Source of the DNA: Selaginella moellendorffii
Lineage: Eukaryota; Streptophyta; Lycopodiopsida; Selaginellales; Selaginellaceae
Reading direction: 5' to 3'
NCBI RefSeq assembly: GCF_000143415.4
Contig: NW_003314394.1
Coordinates: 295,995 to 359,994, forward strand
Length of the DNA: 64,000 nt
Position numbers and translations under genes: made by a program. Below are positions 23,149-33,259 of this stretch, piece after piece. The notes under the pieces are model-generated. The model was not told the DNA's origin. It saw only the letters and a list, made by a program, of their open reading frames with translations, and made no database searches. Positions within the stretch are counted from its first letter, which is position 1, and the number at the start of each line of letters is the position of its first letter.

Positions 23149-24620
23149 TATGGCGAACGAGGCAATGCCGCGCCAAGGAGCGAGCGATCCACGCCTTCGC
23201 GAATTTAGGCTGGAATTCCTCCACGATTCCATCGCAGTGGCGGCATCGATCGTGTTCCGGCGCGAGGAGGAGGGATTTCTTCAGCGAGGTAGGCGGTCCA
23301 AACGTTTTCACCTTCCTCGCGGCATTCAAGGCGTGCAGCGCGGCGAGAGAGGTCGGGCTTGGCCGGAGAATTCAGGATGACGCTGCCGGGATTGGAGGTC
23401 TTTCTAGCAATTTGGTGGCCACCGCTGCCGTGGACATGTACTCGAGCTGTGGAAGCATGGGGGCAGGATCTTTGAGAGCTTGGCAAATCCAGACGTGGCG
23501 CTGTGGAACTCTCTGGTGATGGGATACGCGAGAAACAGGGATAGCAAGCTGGCTTTGGAGTTTTTCTTCACGATGGACCGCGAAGCAAATGCTCGGAGCT
23601 ATGTAACGGCTTGCTCGGGCATGGCTGGCGAAGAACAGGGACAGGAGATCGATGGGAAAGAGATCAGAGTTCTGAGCCTGGAAAAAGGGATGGAAATTCA
23701 CTCGCGATATCGACTTGGCTCTCGATCTCTTCTACTGGATCCATCGAAGCTGCGAGCTGCTGATAAACCCGAGAGTCTACGTGACCGCGCTCACGGCGTG
23801 CTCTCGCAAGGCTATGAAAGAAAGGTGGGAGGACTTGTGAACATCGAGAGCCTTGAGAAAAGCATGGAAATTCACTGCTTGGCGAAGAACCACTGTGATC
23901 AGCTAGATCTCTTCGTGGGAAACACACTCATCTAAACGTATTCCAAGTGCTCGTCAATGCTGGACGCTCCGCGAGCTTTCGACAGAATCAAGGACCGCGA
24001 CGCTGTGTCTTGGACGAGCCTCATCCTGGGATACACAGACAGCAACGAAGCCGAGCTAGCTCTGGAGATCTTCTCGGCTATGGCGGCTCAAGGCTTTTGG
24101 AAGCTCCACTCTGGGACTTTTGTGGCGGTCTTGACGGCTTGCTCGAGCTTGGAGAGGGTCCAGGAATTCCACTCTCGGTTTCTGGAGGCTGGTTGCTACG
24201 ACAATACTGGGGCTGTCGTCGAGAACAGCTTGATCGACGCTTACTCGAGATGTGGAAGAACAGTGGAGGTTTGATTCGATCGAGAACCCGACTGTGGTCT
24301 CGTCTCATGCTGGGATACGAGGAGAATGGTGAATCCCAGCTCGCTCTCGACTTGTTCCAGACGATGATCCGGCAGAGGCTGTGCTCTCCTAACGCCAAAA
24401 CTCTCGTCGCCGCGCTCACGGCCTGCGCAAGACTCGGGGCAGCCGAGGAGACCTCCGGAGAGAAGGCTGCGTTGCTTCAAACAGGCGTGTCCATTCAGCG
24501 TGAAGCCGAGAGACACTTCTACGACTCGGACGCGTCTGTGACGCGAGCTCTCGAGAGCAAAGTGTGGTGAAGCTCGCGAGATTTTCCTGGGCGATGGTGG
24601 TGATGGAAGTCATTTGTAAG
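23149..24620 (+). pseudogene. PPR pseudogene, decayed copy of the gene at 33260-34945
   Basis: The nucleotide sequence follows 33253-34945 throughout, but with losses. Part of the SMAEARRIF region is lost near 23460. About 150 bp encoding FVQNSLVDMYGKCGSV and its continuation are lost at 23700. The segment from VEAYSKC carries a stop (TCTAAACGT, 23932). EAKSVF is deleted at 24265. The open frame therefore breaks into pieces with different phases. Recognisable PPR helices remain (ALWNSLVMGYARNRD, AVSWTSLILGYTD). This is the left half of the segmental duplication. Confidence 0.85.
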
Positions 24621-24739
24621 TTTTGATCAAATGTGGTGAAGCTTTCCTAGTCGTGATGGAAGTCAGAGATAATTCTGAATGTTTTGACCGATTTCTACGA
24701 TCGCTTTGGTGAGAATCAAAACTCTTTTTGGGTTTGATG

Positions 24740-24948
24740 TTTAAGAACGCATGCTCTTTGGCTTGACAACCTGCATGGCCCGGAGCGCCACAACATGGCG
24801 AATTAAACACTCGGCAATTTTCCAAGGGGGGGCCAACATGCCAAAGTTCCATTACATAGATCTCTTCTTCTAGCAAACTCTAGAGCCTTCAACCTCCGCG
24901 TCCTGGCACTGCCGTACATGTACGGCGCCAGGATCCACAATATGCTAG
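24740..24948 (-). pseudogene. 3' remnant of a PPR gene (copy of 35013-36899)
   Basis: GCATGCTCTTTGGCTTGAC, CATGGCCCGGAGCGCCAC and CTGGCACTGCCGTACATG match the 3' end of the intact minus-strand PPR gene at 35020-35130. There is an insertion of about 100 bp and a small deletion. Similarity stops at GGATCC (about 24948), where the segment carrying the aegerolysin-like gene begins. Confidence 0.75.
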
Positions 24949-25095
24949 CTTGAATTATTGGTACGGATATTTCATTTTCCTCACTTGTCTCTTATATCTT
25001 GCTGGGTGGCTGAAATGTTATTGATAAAACCATCCCAACCTTCAATAGTACACCAGTTGGAGGCCTAGGACCACTGGGATAGTTACACGCCCCTC

Positions 25096-25103
25096 TATAA
25101 AAG
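25096..25103 (+). promoter_or_regulatory. TATA box of the aegerolysin-like gene
   Basis: TATAAAAG sits 24-31 bp upstream of the start codon at 25127, within CCTCTATAAAAGAGAG. It is a textbook plant TATA box and implies a very short 5' UTR, or a start site only just upstream of the ATG. Confidence 0.6.
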
Positions 25104-25126
25104 AGAGCTCTCATCTTGCCCAAGCC

Positions 25127-25773
25127 ATGGCAAAGCTTGGAGCTCTCGCAGTTTTCTCCTCCTCCCTCTTCTTCTTCGTCTTCTTCTTCTTTGCTCTTTC
25201 CTTGGCTCGTGAACTCCCTCGAGTTCCTACGCATCTCTGCAACAACGGCACTGGTTTGATCAATGCATCCTCTCTCTTTCGGTTCTGATCTTGTGTAAAA
25301 TTGCTTTGGATGATTTACCAACAGGAGAACCTCATTCGAAGCTCAAGGGTGAGAGCAATTACTTTTCACTGAGAATCTACTACACCAAGGGGCCCTTGAC
25401 GCTCGAAGTCAAAAACTCGTGGCTCAATTATGGGAAATGGATCCGTTCCACGAAGGATTTCACGGAGACTAAATCTCCCGATGGTCTCAAAATGAAGGCG
25501 TGGGGCGAGTACCACATCTATGCCTCTGGCAGGAGCTGGTCTCCCTCTGGTACGGATGGCTCCTTTGATATTTACGCGAGCGATGGCCCGAAGGTAGTGT
25601 ATGTCTACTGGGACGTTTCTTATGGTGGAGCGGCGCAATATAAGCAAGTGACTCATGATAGCCGGTTCAAGGTGACGTCCACAAGGATTGGAGAATCTGC
25701 TTTGGACGTGACTATGGTCATACGATACAATGCCACTGAGGCCACTGAGGCCACTGGAGAAGCTATTGCTTGA
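25127..25773 (+). CDS. Secreted aegerolysin-family protein
   Basis: Two exons (25127-25253 and 25325-25773) join by a 71-nt GT-AG intron and give about 191 residues. Exon 1 encodes a strong signal peptide (a hydrophobic Phe/Leu run followed by LSLA). Exon 2 matches the aegerolysin family (PF06355) in order: a beta-strand start with SLRIYY; a central WLNYGKW; SPSGTDGSFDIY after a Gly-Arg; an aromatic YWDV strand; and a late DSRFKVTSTR strand. Length and order suit the beta-sandwich fold. Known members bind membrane lipids and some act in pore formation with a partner protein; no partner gene is seen here. The signal peptide is unusual for the fungal members. The gene sits in a break of a duplicated PPR gene. 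I infer acquisition or insertion; family assignment is by motif reading only. Confidence 0.7.
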
Positions 25774-25873
25774 AAGTTTATGTTTATATAATGGCAAACT
25801 AAATAATTTAAACTAGCAACTCTCATCCCAATTGCTACCGCCACAAAACTATGTTACGTTCTCAGAGTCATGG
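25774..25873. other. 3' flank of the aegerolysin-like gene
   Basis: AT-rich 3' sequence runs until similarity to the PPR duplicate resumes at CTTGCGCGGGATGTGGTGG (25874). Confidence 0.4.
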
Positions 25874-25985
25874 AGACTTGCGCGGGATGTGGTGGAAGAC
25901 CTCGAGTGCTTGATCCAGACGCCCATAGCCAGAGAAGATTTTGATCCGGGATGGAATCAAAAACCTGACGCTGGAACTTTCAGAG
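25874..25985 (-). pseudogene. 5' remnant of the same duplicated PPR gene
   Basis: GCGCGGGATGTGGTGGAAGA and GATTTTGATCCGGGATGG match the intact minus-strand PPR gene at 36430-36540, with small deletions. With the remnant at 24740-24948 it brackets the roughly 0.9-kb aegerolysin segment, which replaces about 1.3 kb of PPR coding sequence. Confidence 0.75.
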
Positions 25986-26204
25986 AGAAGAGGAAGAGAA
26001 CTTTCTCTAGCTCAATCCCTCCATACCTTGTCCCCTCGAAAGACGTGTGGTGCTTCAACCTTAGCGCAGCCCGGATGCTTATTCGGCAACTTCTGCAACC
26101 TCGACAACAGTCGCTGATCACAGGAAGAAGAACTTTGCTCGAGCTTGGCGACGTATGCCGGGTATTCCTACAAGAAAAACACACAGAGCTTTGAGTTTCC
26201 AGGG

Positions 26205-27073
26205 CTCTAGAAAGTGTAGCAAGGGGAGAAACTCTTACTCCTATCCAAAGCAGCTTCTGCAGGAAGATCAAGCTTGGCCTGGCCGTAAACATCCAGCAGC
26301 TCATGAAGCCTGTGAGAAGGTCGTGGAAAAACTTGCAATGAAATAATTGATTAGAAACGCTTACCCTGGCAATCGACAGTATTCACCATTGTAGATTCCG
26401 GGTATAGTCGGACAGGGAACACGAAAGGGAGTTCCAAACCTGAGAAAAACAAGCAAACAATATGAAAAAGAAACAAAAGAAGGAAAGAGACTGGAAAATT
26501 TTCACTCTGGGATCTTCTTGCTTCGCCTGGCACCGGGCATGATACACTGCTCCACGGGCTCGGTGTGGTCAGGAAGAATCGGCCAGACCCGATAGTTTGC
26601 CCTGTAAGGCGAAGCACAGACTTGGAGCTCGTAAGTGATGAGCAGGCGAGTTCTCGTCCCGTGCCAAAGCCTGGTAGAAGCGCTGGCTCCCCGTCACAAA
26701 CACAACGCTGGTGCTAAAGCACGGCCCGTCGGGAAAATGTGGTGAGGCAAGACGCGTGCATGACCACCACCATCGCGTCCAGCAGCTCCTCCTCGCCCAG
26801 CTCCTCTTCTTCTCTGAATCCAAGAGCGCGAAGAAAGTGTGGAGCCTTGCGACTTATGGCATCGCATCCACACATTGCTTCCCAGATTCCCCATCCCAGC
26901 ATCTCGTCCTGCCTGCCCAATTTGTGATTGCTGAGGCAGTAGAGGGCAGCCGACGACTTCTTCTTGTCCGCCCAGGTGCACAACTCCGGCGTCTGCGGAT
27001 GATTGAGGAGGTCTTGGGCCAGGCGATCGCACACATAGAGCGCCCCCTGCGCTTTCTTCCCCTCCATGATCAT
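26205..27073 (-). CDS. Unknown multi-exon gene, duplicated at 36990-37740
   Basis: I do not recognise the family. Exon 1 opens at MIMEGKKAQGALYVCDRLAQ (27073). It continues through LLNHPQTPELCTWADKKKSS, ALYCLSNHKLG, WEAMCGCDAISRKAPHFL and an acidic EEEELGEEELLDAMVV. After a frame change near 26740 the same conserved line continues: FPDGPCFSTSVVFV, RFYQALARDENSPAHH, then CASPYRANYRVWPILPDHTE. Putative exons downstream read GTPFRVPCPTIPGIYNGEYC and RLHELLDVYGQAKLDLP. The paralogue at 37 kb preserves the same blocks (WEAMCGCD, ELLDTM, HGPCFSTSVVFV, RLHELLDVYNQAKL). This implies a real gene, though both copies may carry lesions. No function is proposed. Confidence 0.45.
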
Positions 27074-27199
27074 CCATGCGCCCCATATCGCAGGAGCCCT
27101 AATTTCTTAGATGTTAAATAGGATCTACTTTATTAACTTCGTTGCATAATATAATTTAAACACGAGAAGATTCCCTCCAAAGGTTTAGTCGAGCACCAC

Positions 27200-27899
27200 T
27201 TGTCTCCGGCTCAATGCACATCAATCTTTCACGAAAAAGAATAGAAGGAGTGACGAATCGAGCCCTGGAGGAAGAGGTATTCCGAGATTTCCCCGATTTT
27301 GATCTTTGTGACGATTTTCCCTTGGATCGGGAAGAACTCGACCCGATCTAGCGATAAAGAAGAATGCGGCATCGGAAATCCCCGGCGAAGTCGCCGCCTT
27401 TCAGACAAGGGTAAGCGATTGATTCTTCTTAACTACCATAGCCAATCTTCCCCACTGCAGCTGGTTCTTTCGGAGCGCATGCACCTTGCTGCGCACCAAT
27501 CTTTCGTCGCTAGAATGGGAGAAAGCACGACAGCACTGGAAGAAGAGGTATTTACAGATTTCCCTTTCTCCGATTAGCTCTTTGTGACGATTGTCCCTCC
27601 GGAAGGCCCGATCCAGAGATAAAGACGACATTGGGAATCCCCAGAGCAACGCTGACGTTGTTCCAGCTCTTTCCGATGCCCGGGGTGAGTTTTGGTCGAC
27701 TTTCTTTGATAGATGCGATCCTTTCCGGGAACTCTTAGCTCCAGGTGATGTCTATTTTGGTTCTGCAAGGCTATAACAACTGGACCACTTCTTTTCAGAT
27801 ACTTCTTTTGCTAGATGCGATTCTTCCTGGGACGAAATGGAAGCCTTATATCCTGGAGATGTTGTAAGTCGTCTCATTTTTACTTTCCAGCAGCCATTT
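27200..27899 (+). repeat. Region of diverged short direct repeats, no gene identified
   Basis: About 27262-27420 and 27533-27690 are imperfect direct copies (offset about 271 bp). They share GAAGAGGTATT, CTCTTTGTGACGATT and GATCGGGA/GATCCAGAGATAAAG-type blocks. A second pair, 27700-27760 and 27805-27865, shares AGATGCGAT and CCAGGTGATGT/CCTGGAGATGT. The repeated modules are exon-like but no family is recognisable. Confidence 0.45.
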
Positions 27900-29040
27900 C
27901 TTTGGCTTCATGCTGCATACAGATAAGTGGCATTCTGAACCTTGCTCTTGGGACGATCGACATTTGTCGATGTATCCAACAAAAGGAGCAGCTGCTTACG
28001 CCACCAGAGCCTCACTATGCATACAATATGGGAGATCTGTCTGTGCAGGTGACGAGGACCAAAACATGATTGAGTCTCGTTTGCAGCTCAAATGCGACTA
28101 CGTTTTGGGCTATGCCAATTCCATCCGAATGGATACGACAAACTTTCCGAAGAGGTATATGTGCATTGCAATCTTCGTTGGCATTCCGCACTCCGGTTAA
28201 CAAACTCTTTCACAGGTATGAAGATGCAACGATTGTGGAGGAGCAAGTCGCTGAGCTCAACTCTCAAACGAGAAATCCTCTTGTCTAGCTTATCAAACGT
28301 GTTCTTCGACAGCCTTATGGAAATGCTTTGCTAGCGGAAGTGGGAGGAGTAGCCCGCCAATCTCTCACTAAACTGGCCACTTCCATGGCAACTTATATGC
28401 TATTCAAGATGTATCTTATGGAACGGAGAGAAGGCCTGAAGGTTTGTCTCTTTTCTCTTTCTTTCTTGCTTTCCTTTTTGTACTGTGTTCAGTGAATGAA
28501 CTTTGCAGGTGGTTTTGAAAGGTGATAACAATGCCTTCAGTGATCCTCAACTAACAGAATAAATATTTCTCCAAGATATAAATAGTATTTTGAACACTGG
28601 AGAGGTATGGACTAGCCGTAAGCAGTCTCCGAATGCCCTCAAGCTTTTATGGTTTGCTTTCAGGTGCCAAACTTTTACCCCGCAAGGGTCGTGCTAAAAA
28701 GGCAGGAGTAGCAGGCACACAGGTGGAACTTTACATGTTGGAGCAATACAAGAGAAATCTGCACACGGTCATTCTATTTTGTTCAGCATTTCGCGCAAGC
28801 AGCAACGGCATTTTCATGTCACTCCGACTTCAGTTTTGGAGCTTTTGGAGGTATGTTTCTGCGCTCATGTACGTAATGCCAATCCATTCTATTACTGTCA
28901 CGCAGATGGGACCTAAAAAGTTGCTGGGTGCTCAACACCAAGTGAAAGTAATGAAAAAGGAATGTGAAGCTCTTCAGACCGTCTTAAAAACTTGCGAAGA
29001 AACGGAATCAGAGCTTACTGTGGTAAGTATCCATCGCTGG
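27900..29040 (+). pseudogene. Dynein heavy chain fragment (AAA4 to start of stalk), decayed
   Basis: Dynein heavy-chain landmarks appear in order, interrupted by stops. There is a block resembling the HYTFNLRDLS motif (HYAYNMGDLS, 28010-28045). VLRQPYGNALLAEVGGVARQ and SLTKLATSMA (28295-28390) correspond to the AAA4 P-loop, whose usual GVGGSGRQS is altered to EVGGVARQS. FSDPQLTE then a stop then IFLQDINSILNTGE (28540-28600) follows, and after a spliceable intron VPNFYP. Then comes YKRNLHTVILFCSA (28745-28785). Finally LLGAQHQVKVMKKECEALQ (28920-28985) resembles the first stalk helix. Retained introns show a DNA-level copy of an axonemal-type gene. The motor is non-functional as read, being both truncated and interrupted. 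Confidence 0.8.
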
Positions 29041-29419
29041 TGATACTTGCACTTGGAGTAATAATGTGCTGCTGCGTGTACGCTATGCCAATACTGGGTG
29101 TTGGATACTCTTGCATCCAAAACTTGAGCAGCTGTGACACTTGCTTATTGGGAAAGACTGCTGGATGCCTGGCTAAAGATGTGCAAGGAAAAGAACATCC
29201 CTTCTGCTCCGACCTTCGAGCTTCCCACAGTTCTGGGCAGTCCTGTGGGAAGTAGTGACTGGGTGATACCGAACGATGGCTTTCTATAGACCATGGCATC
29301 ATTATCAAACAGTGGCCACTTGTTGATTGATTATCAATGCTTGCTTTAGTGACAATATTATTGAGTACAATGAACCTTTCCAGTTTTTTAAAGTTTTTTT
29401 GTTTCAGATAAGCATGCAT

Positions 29420-30060
29420 TTCATTTTTTCATGGCTTTTGAATATCTTGTGTTACATTCTAAAGCAAGATATTGATATTGCTTTGTATTTCATGTAATAT
29501 ATCAATATCTTGTCAATATTATATTTATATACCAATATCAATTTCATTAAAATGAAATAAAAGTTAATTTAATTGAAATGAAATCAATAAAATTTCAAAG
29601 TCATAATAAAATGAAATTGATCATTAAAGTTTCATTGAATCAATTTCATTTTCTTTCATTTTATTGATTTTCATTTTAATTTCAATTCAATTCAAATGAA
29701 ATTCAATAAAAATCAATGATCAATTTGAAATATTTATCTTTTCATGGCTCTTAAATATATTGTATTATATTTCAAAATAAGATATTGATATTACTCTATA
29801 TTTTATGCAATATATCAATATCTTACCAATGTCACATTGATAGATCAATGTTAATTTCATTGAATCAATTTAATCATTTTCATTGAAATGATATGAAAGT
29901 TAATTTGATTAAAATGAAAGCAATAAGATTTCAAAGTCACAATGAAATGAAATTCATCATTGAAATTTCAATGAATCAATGATATTTCATTGAATTTTAT
30001 ATAATGTTTATTAGAAAAATGTATATTTTAATTTCTTTAGTAATTATCTACATGTGTTAT
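29420..30060. repeat. AT-rich tandem duplication with many inverted TTCATT/AATGAA blocks
   Basis: 29426-29735 and 29739-30010 are diverged direct copies (offset about 313 bp), both containing CAAGATATTGATATT-like and AATATATCAATATCTT tracts. Within each, AATTTCATTGAAATGAAATT-type words occur in both orientations, so the strand can fold extensively. I see no coding sequence. Confidence 0.6.
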
Positions 30061-30602
30061 TTTCACTTCAATTTTTCTTTTAGACACTAGAGCCTAGACT
30101 AGATTATTACTCGCTTTCCTATGATAAACATGGAAATTGTTAATTTGATTCATCTCAAATTAATCAAGGACAAAATTATATAAAACATTAAGGAGTTGTT
30201 TGATATATGTGTTGATCTCAATAGTTTCATCACATAGTCTTTACATTAATGGGATTTATGAAAGACATCAATCGAAATGAGACTCTACTAGGAATACAAC
30301 AACCTTTAGAAATGCAATTAAAATATATTTTTTTTACCAACAATTGCATGTAAATAATTACTAAAGGAATTAAAATTTACACTTTCTAACAAACAAATTT
30401 AAATTTCAACAAGCTATGCAAAAGAAATGTCACAAATATGTTTAACTTTATAAAAGTTGAGAAGTTTAAAATCTTGACACCAAAGGACTTTGGTTTCCCT
30501 TGGTATTCACTTGGATAAATGTGATGAAAAGTAATAATTATGAAACTTAAATTAAATGGCCTATTTAAATTGTTCATAGTGAACCATCAAAACATTTCAT
30601 CC
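30061..30602. other. AT-rich intergenic region; nothing recognised
   Basis: Very AT-rich with only one short open frame (30386-30577), which looks like chance. Confidence 0.35.
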
Positions 30603-32361
30603 CTAAGCCAAATGTTCTCCACTGCATTTTGGACGTGCTGCAACAGTGCATTGTGCCTGGGTCTCTAGGTACATCACCATAGAACCATCATGAGCCACTC
30701 CCACGGCATCGGAGCAAGAACTCCGCGAGTCTGGACAATCCTTGGTCACGTAGTACCCTGCAGTGATATCTCCAACCTTCTGGAAGTTGCCATCACAGCA
30801 CTGGGATCCAATCGCTTGGAATGAAAATCGAGGTTCTTCACCTCTCATGACACCAGGAGGCTATACACGAGGTACGCAAACTTCTGGCACACTGTAACAG
30901 CGTTGTCTGAGATGAGGTTGTTATCCTTGCTAATATTTATACAGCTCAGCCTTGGCACTGATCGCCAGCGTCCTCTTTACATGCACAGACGCACAAACCA
31001 CAGCTGCCACCTTGTACTCTGGCTCAAAAGGCTCAAGATGGAAGATATGGCTGAAGCGTTTCAGGTATTGTCTTAAATATCCACGCACTTCTCCTTCCGG
31101 CCTCGAGCAAAGCAGCCTGGTACTGGCACAATCAGTCCGGATCATTGGTACACTCGCCATGGGATCGAGCCGCCCATCGCCCAGGAATCCCTCGTACACC
31201 GATCCAAATCCCCCAGCTCCAAGCTTCCGGGAGAATCCCTTGGTCGCGGACACGAGCACCGAGTAGGAGAATCGCTGGGGCAGCCCGCGGACGCTCCAGA
31301 GCACCGCGTTGAGATCGCTGTCGGCCTGGTTCTTGCGGCGATTCCTCCACACCAGGACGGCCAGCACCGCTGCCAGGACGATCGCGGCGGCGGCGATGCC
31401 CGCCACGAGCTGGACGATCCTGTTCTTGGATAGTTTGGGACTTTGGGATGACATTTGGCACAATCAGTCCGTCCACTGCCGGATCCTCCGCCATGCTCCC
31501 GATCAGCGCATCGCCCACGAAGAAGCACTCGCGCGATCGATCGTTGTAGAAGAGCGCCATGCACTGGCAATTGGAGAGGCAATCGGTGGAGCACTCCTGG
31601 AGCGAGGATCGCTTGCTGGGCGCCACGAATCCGGTGGAGAAGTAGCGGATCCCGGTAGCGTTGAGGAAGTGGTGATTGTAGATCTCGTTCTCGCAGACCA
31701 TCGGCTGGGGGATACCTGTGCTTGGGGCCGAGCAAGCACCGCCGCTGCTAGCATTCCCGCCAAAGCTCTCGTTCCCCTTGCTGTGGATCTCCACGCATCG
31801 GCATTTCCCTCCGGCCTCGCAGATCCCATAGGGGCCGCAAGCCAGCGGCAGCTTGCACGGATCATCGCCCGCGAATCGCGAGTCGGGTAGCCAGTCCGAG
31901 GAGGATCGATCCAGGCCATAGACGACAAGGTCGCCGTTTGGATCCAGCCTAACAAACGGAAGAACGAGAGGAGGATCGCTTCTCCTGGAAGCCAAGATCT
32001 CGAGAGATTTCCCGGCGCCGCAAGAATCGTGGCCGAGAATGAGATTGTTCCCGGAGAAGCCAAGAGCCGCCGGGCATGACGATGATGATCCTTCCAGCCT
32101 CCAGAGATTGTATGGCTGGGATCGCAACGAGAGCGTGAGGGTTTCTTGTGAGACCGCCGCCGCGAAGAACCCCTGCGAGAACTGCGTCGCCGCGCTGCCA
32201 TTCCTGGCCGAGCTCGTGAGGCGCATCCCGGATTTGAGCGCTTGCCCGGGCAGCATCGTGTCGCCGGGGGAATCGAAACTCTGCCATATCCTAGCGCCGC
32301 TCTCGTCGAAGAAGGCGATTCCTCGAGCTCGATCCCTGCGATGCCGGTCACAACTCGCCAT
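30603..32361 (-). pseudogene. Chimera: S-domain lectin receptor kinase 5' half fused to a Crinkler/RHS-type fragment
   Basis: From 32361 downward the frame encodes a B-lectin remnant (IWQSFDSPGDTMLPGQ), the S-locus glycoprotein region, an EGF-like CGPYGICEAGGKCRC, and a PAN-like segment (ECSTDCLSNCQCMALFYNDR). A 1-nt frameshift near 31435 follows. The next frame gives the transmembrane helix (VAGIAAAAIVLAAVLAVLVW) and the kinase start through the glycine loop (LGAGGFGSVYEGFLGDG, about 31170). The kinase stops there. Without a frame break it runs into sequence homologous to the Crinkler-like gene at 778-2672: FSHIFHLEPFEPEYKVAAVV and SVHVKRTLAISAKAE, then a stop (30930). In shifted frames NLISDNAVTVCQKFAYLVYS and SDAVGVAHDGSMVMYLETQ follow. 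The signal peptide, first half of B-lectin and catalytic kinase are missing. Confidence 0.8.
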
Positions 32362-32919
32362 GGGATCATCGCGTTGCCACTCTCTGAAGGCTTACATTTT
32401 ATTTAATAATACCTTTTAAGTGTGAATGCAAGCATTTTAAAACACGTTATTACGAAAAGTAAACTAGCATTACTCTTATGAATAGCATTATTTATGCCCT
32501 TGCATTAGCAATGTATTCCAGATAGACCAGCCTTTAAAAGCTGACACAAACAGTTACTTTTTTTGTTGACTTTTACTTGACTAGGTTGACTTTACATGTG
32601 CATATGTATGACAGATGGAGAGCAAGGTTGGAGAAGACATAGGAATGCGTTTTGGGCAGTCACAAGGAAGGTAGTTTTGGGCAAGCAATATATTTAAAGA
32701 CATATACGTAGAGGGGTCATAGATTTCCAGATGCTAATTATCTATTCGATGTAAAAAGCACACTTCTTCCAGGTACTTTACATCCCGTAACGTTTTGCTG
32801 TGTATTGCTGTTTATTGTCCAATCCTGTTTGGGATTTATAAAAACATGTTCGCATGAATGACAAAGGCATTTGTGGTGGGCGAGAAGAAGAGATTGATCG
32901 ACGTGGGCGAAGCTGGAAG
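32362..32919. other. Intergenic; nothing recognised
   Basis: AT-rich sequence precedes the right copy of the PPR-associated repeat. I see no coding region. Confidence 0.35.
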
Positions 32920-32940
32920 AGAAAGCGTGAAGTGATCGAT

Positions 32941-33156
32941 GTGGGCGACTTACTTTGATCGATCGAGTGTCGCCCAAATGCGTCTTTGCTCCAAAATCTT
33001 TCCTCTCGTCGATGGATCGACTTGATCGAGGGAGAGATGGGAACATATGTGGGCGACTTACTTTGATCGATCGAGTGTCGCCCAAATGCGTCTTTGCTCC
33101 AAAATCTTTCCTCTCGTCGATGGATCGACTTGATCGAGGGAGAGATGGGAACATAT
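32941..33156 (+). repeat. Tandem duplication of a 108-bp unit upstream of a PPR gene
   Basis: Two units, 32941-33048 and 33049-33156, each run from GTGGGCGACTTACTTTGATC to GAGATGGGAACATAT and are near identical. The left segmental copy (22861-22968) has one unit. The 108-nt length is a multiple of three, so on the minus strand an accidental open frame repeats a 36-residue block. Confidence 0.9.
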
Positions 33157-33259
33157 GTGGCGAACTTATACAACACTTGACCGCCGCGGTAAAATTTCTC
33201 GCATTGGTCAATAATTCTGAAGTTTAGGTCAGGCAAACAGGGGTTAGGGTTTATGGCGA

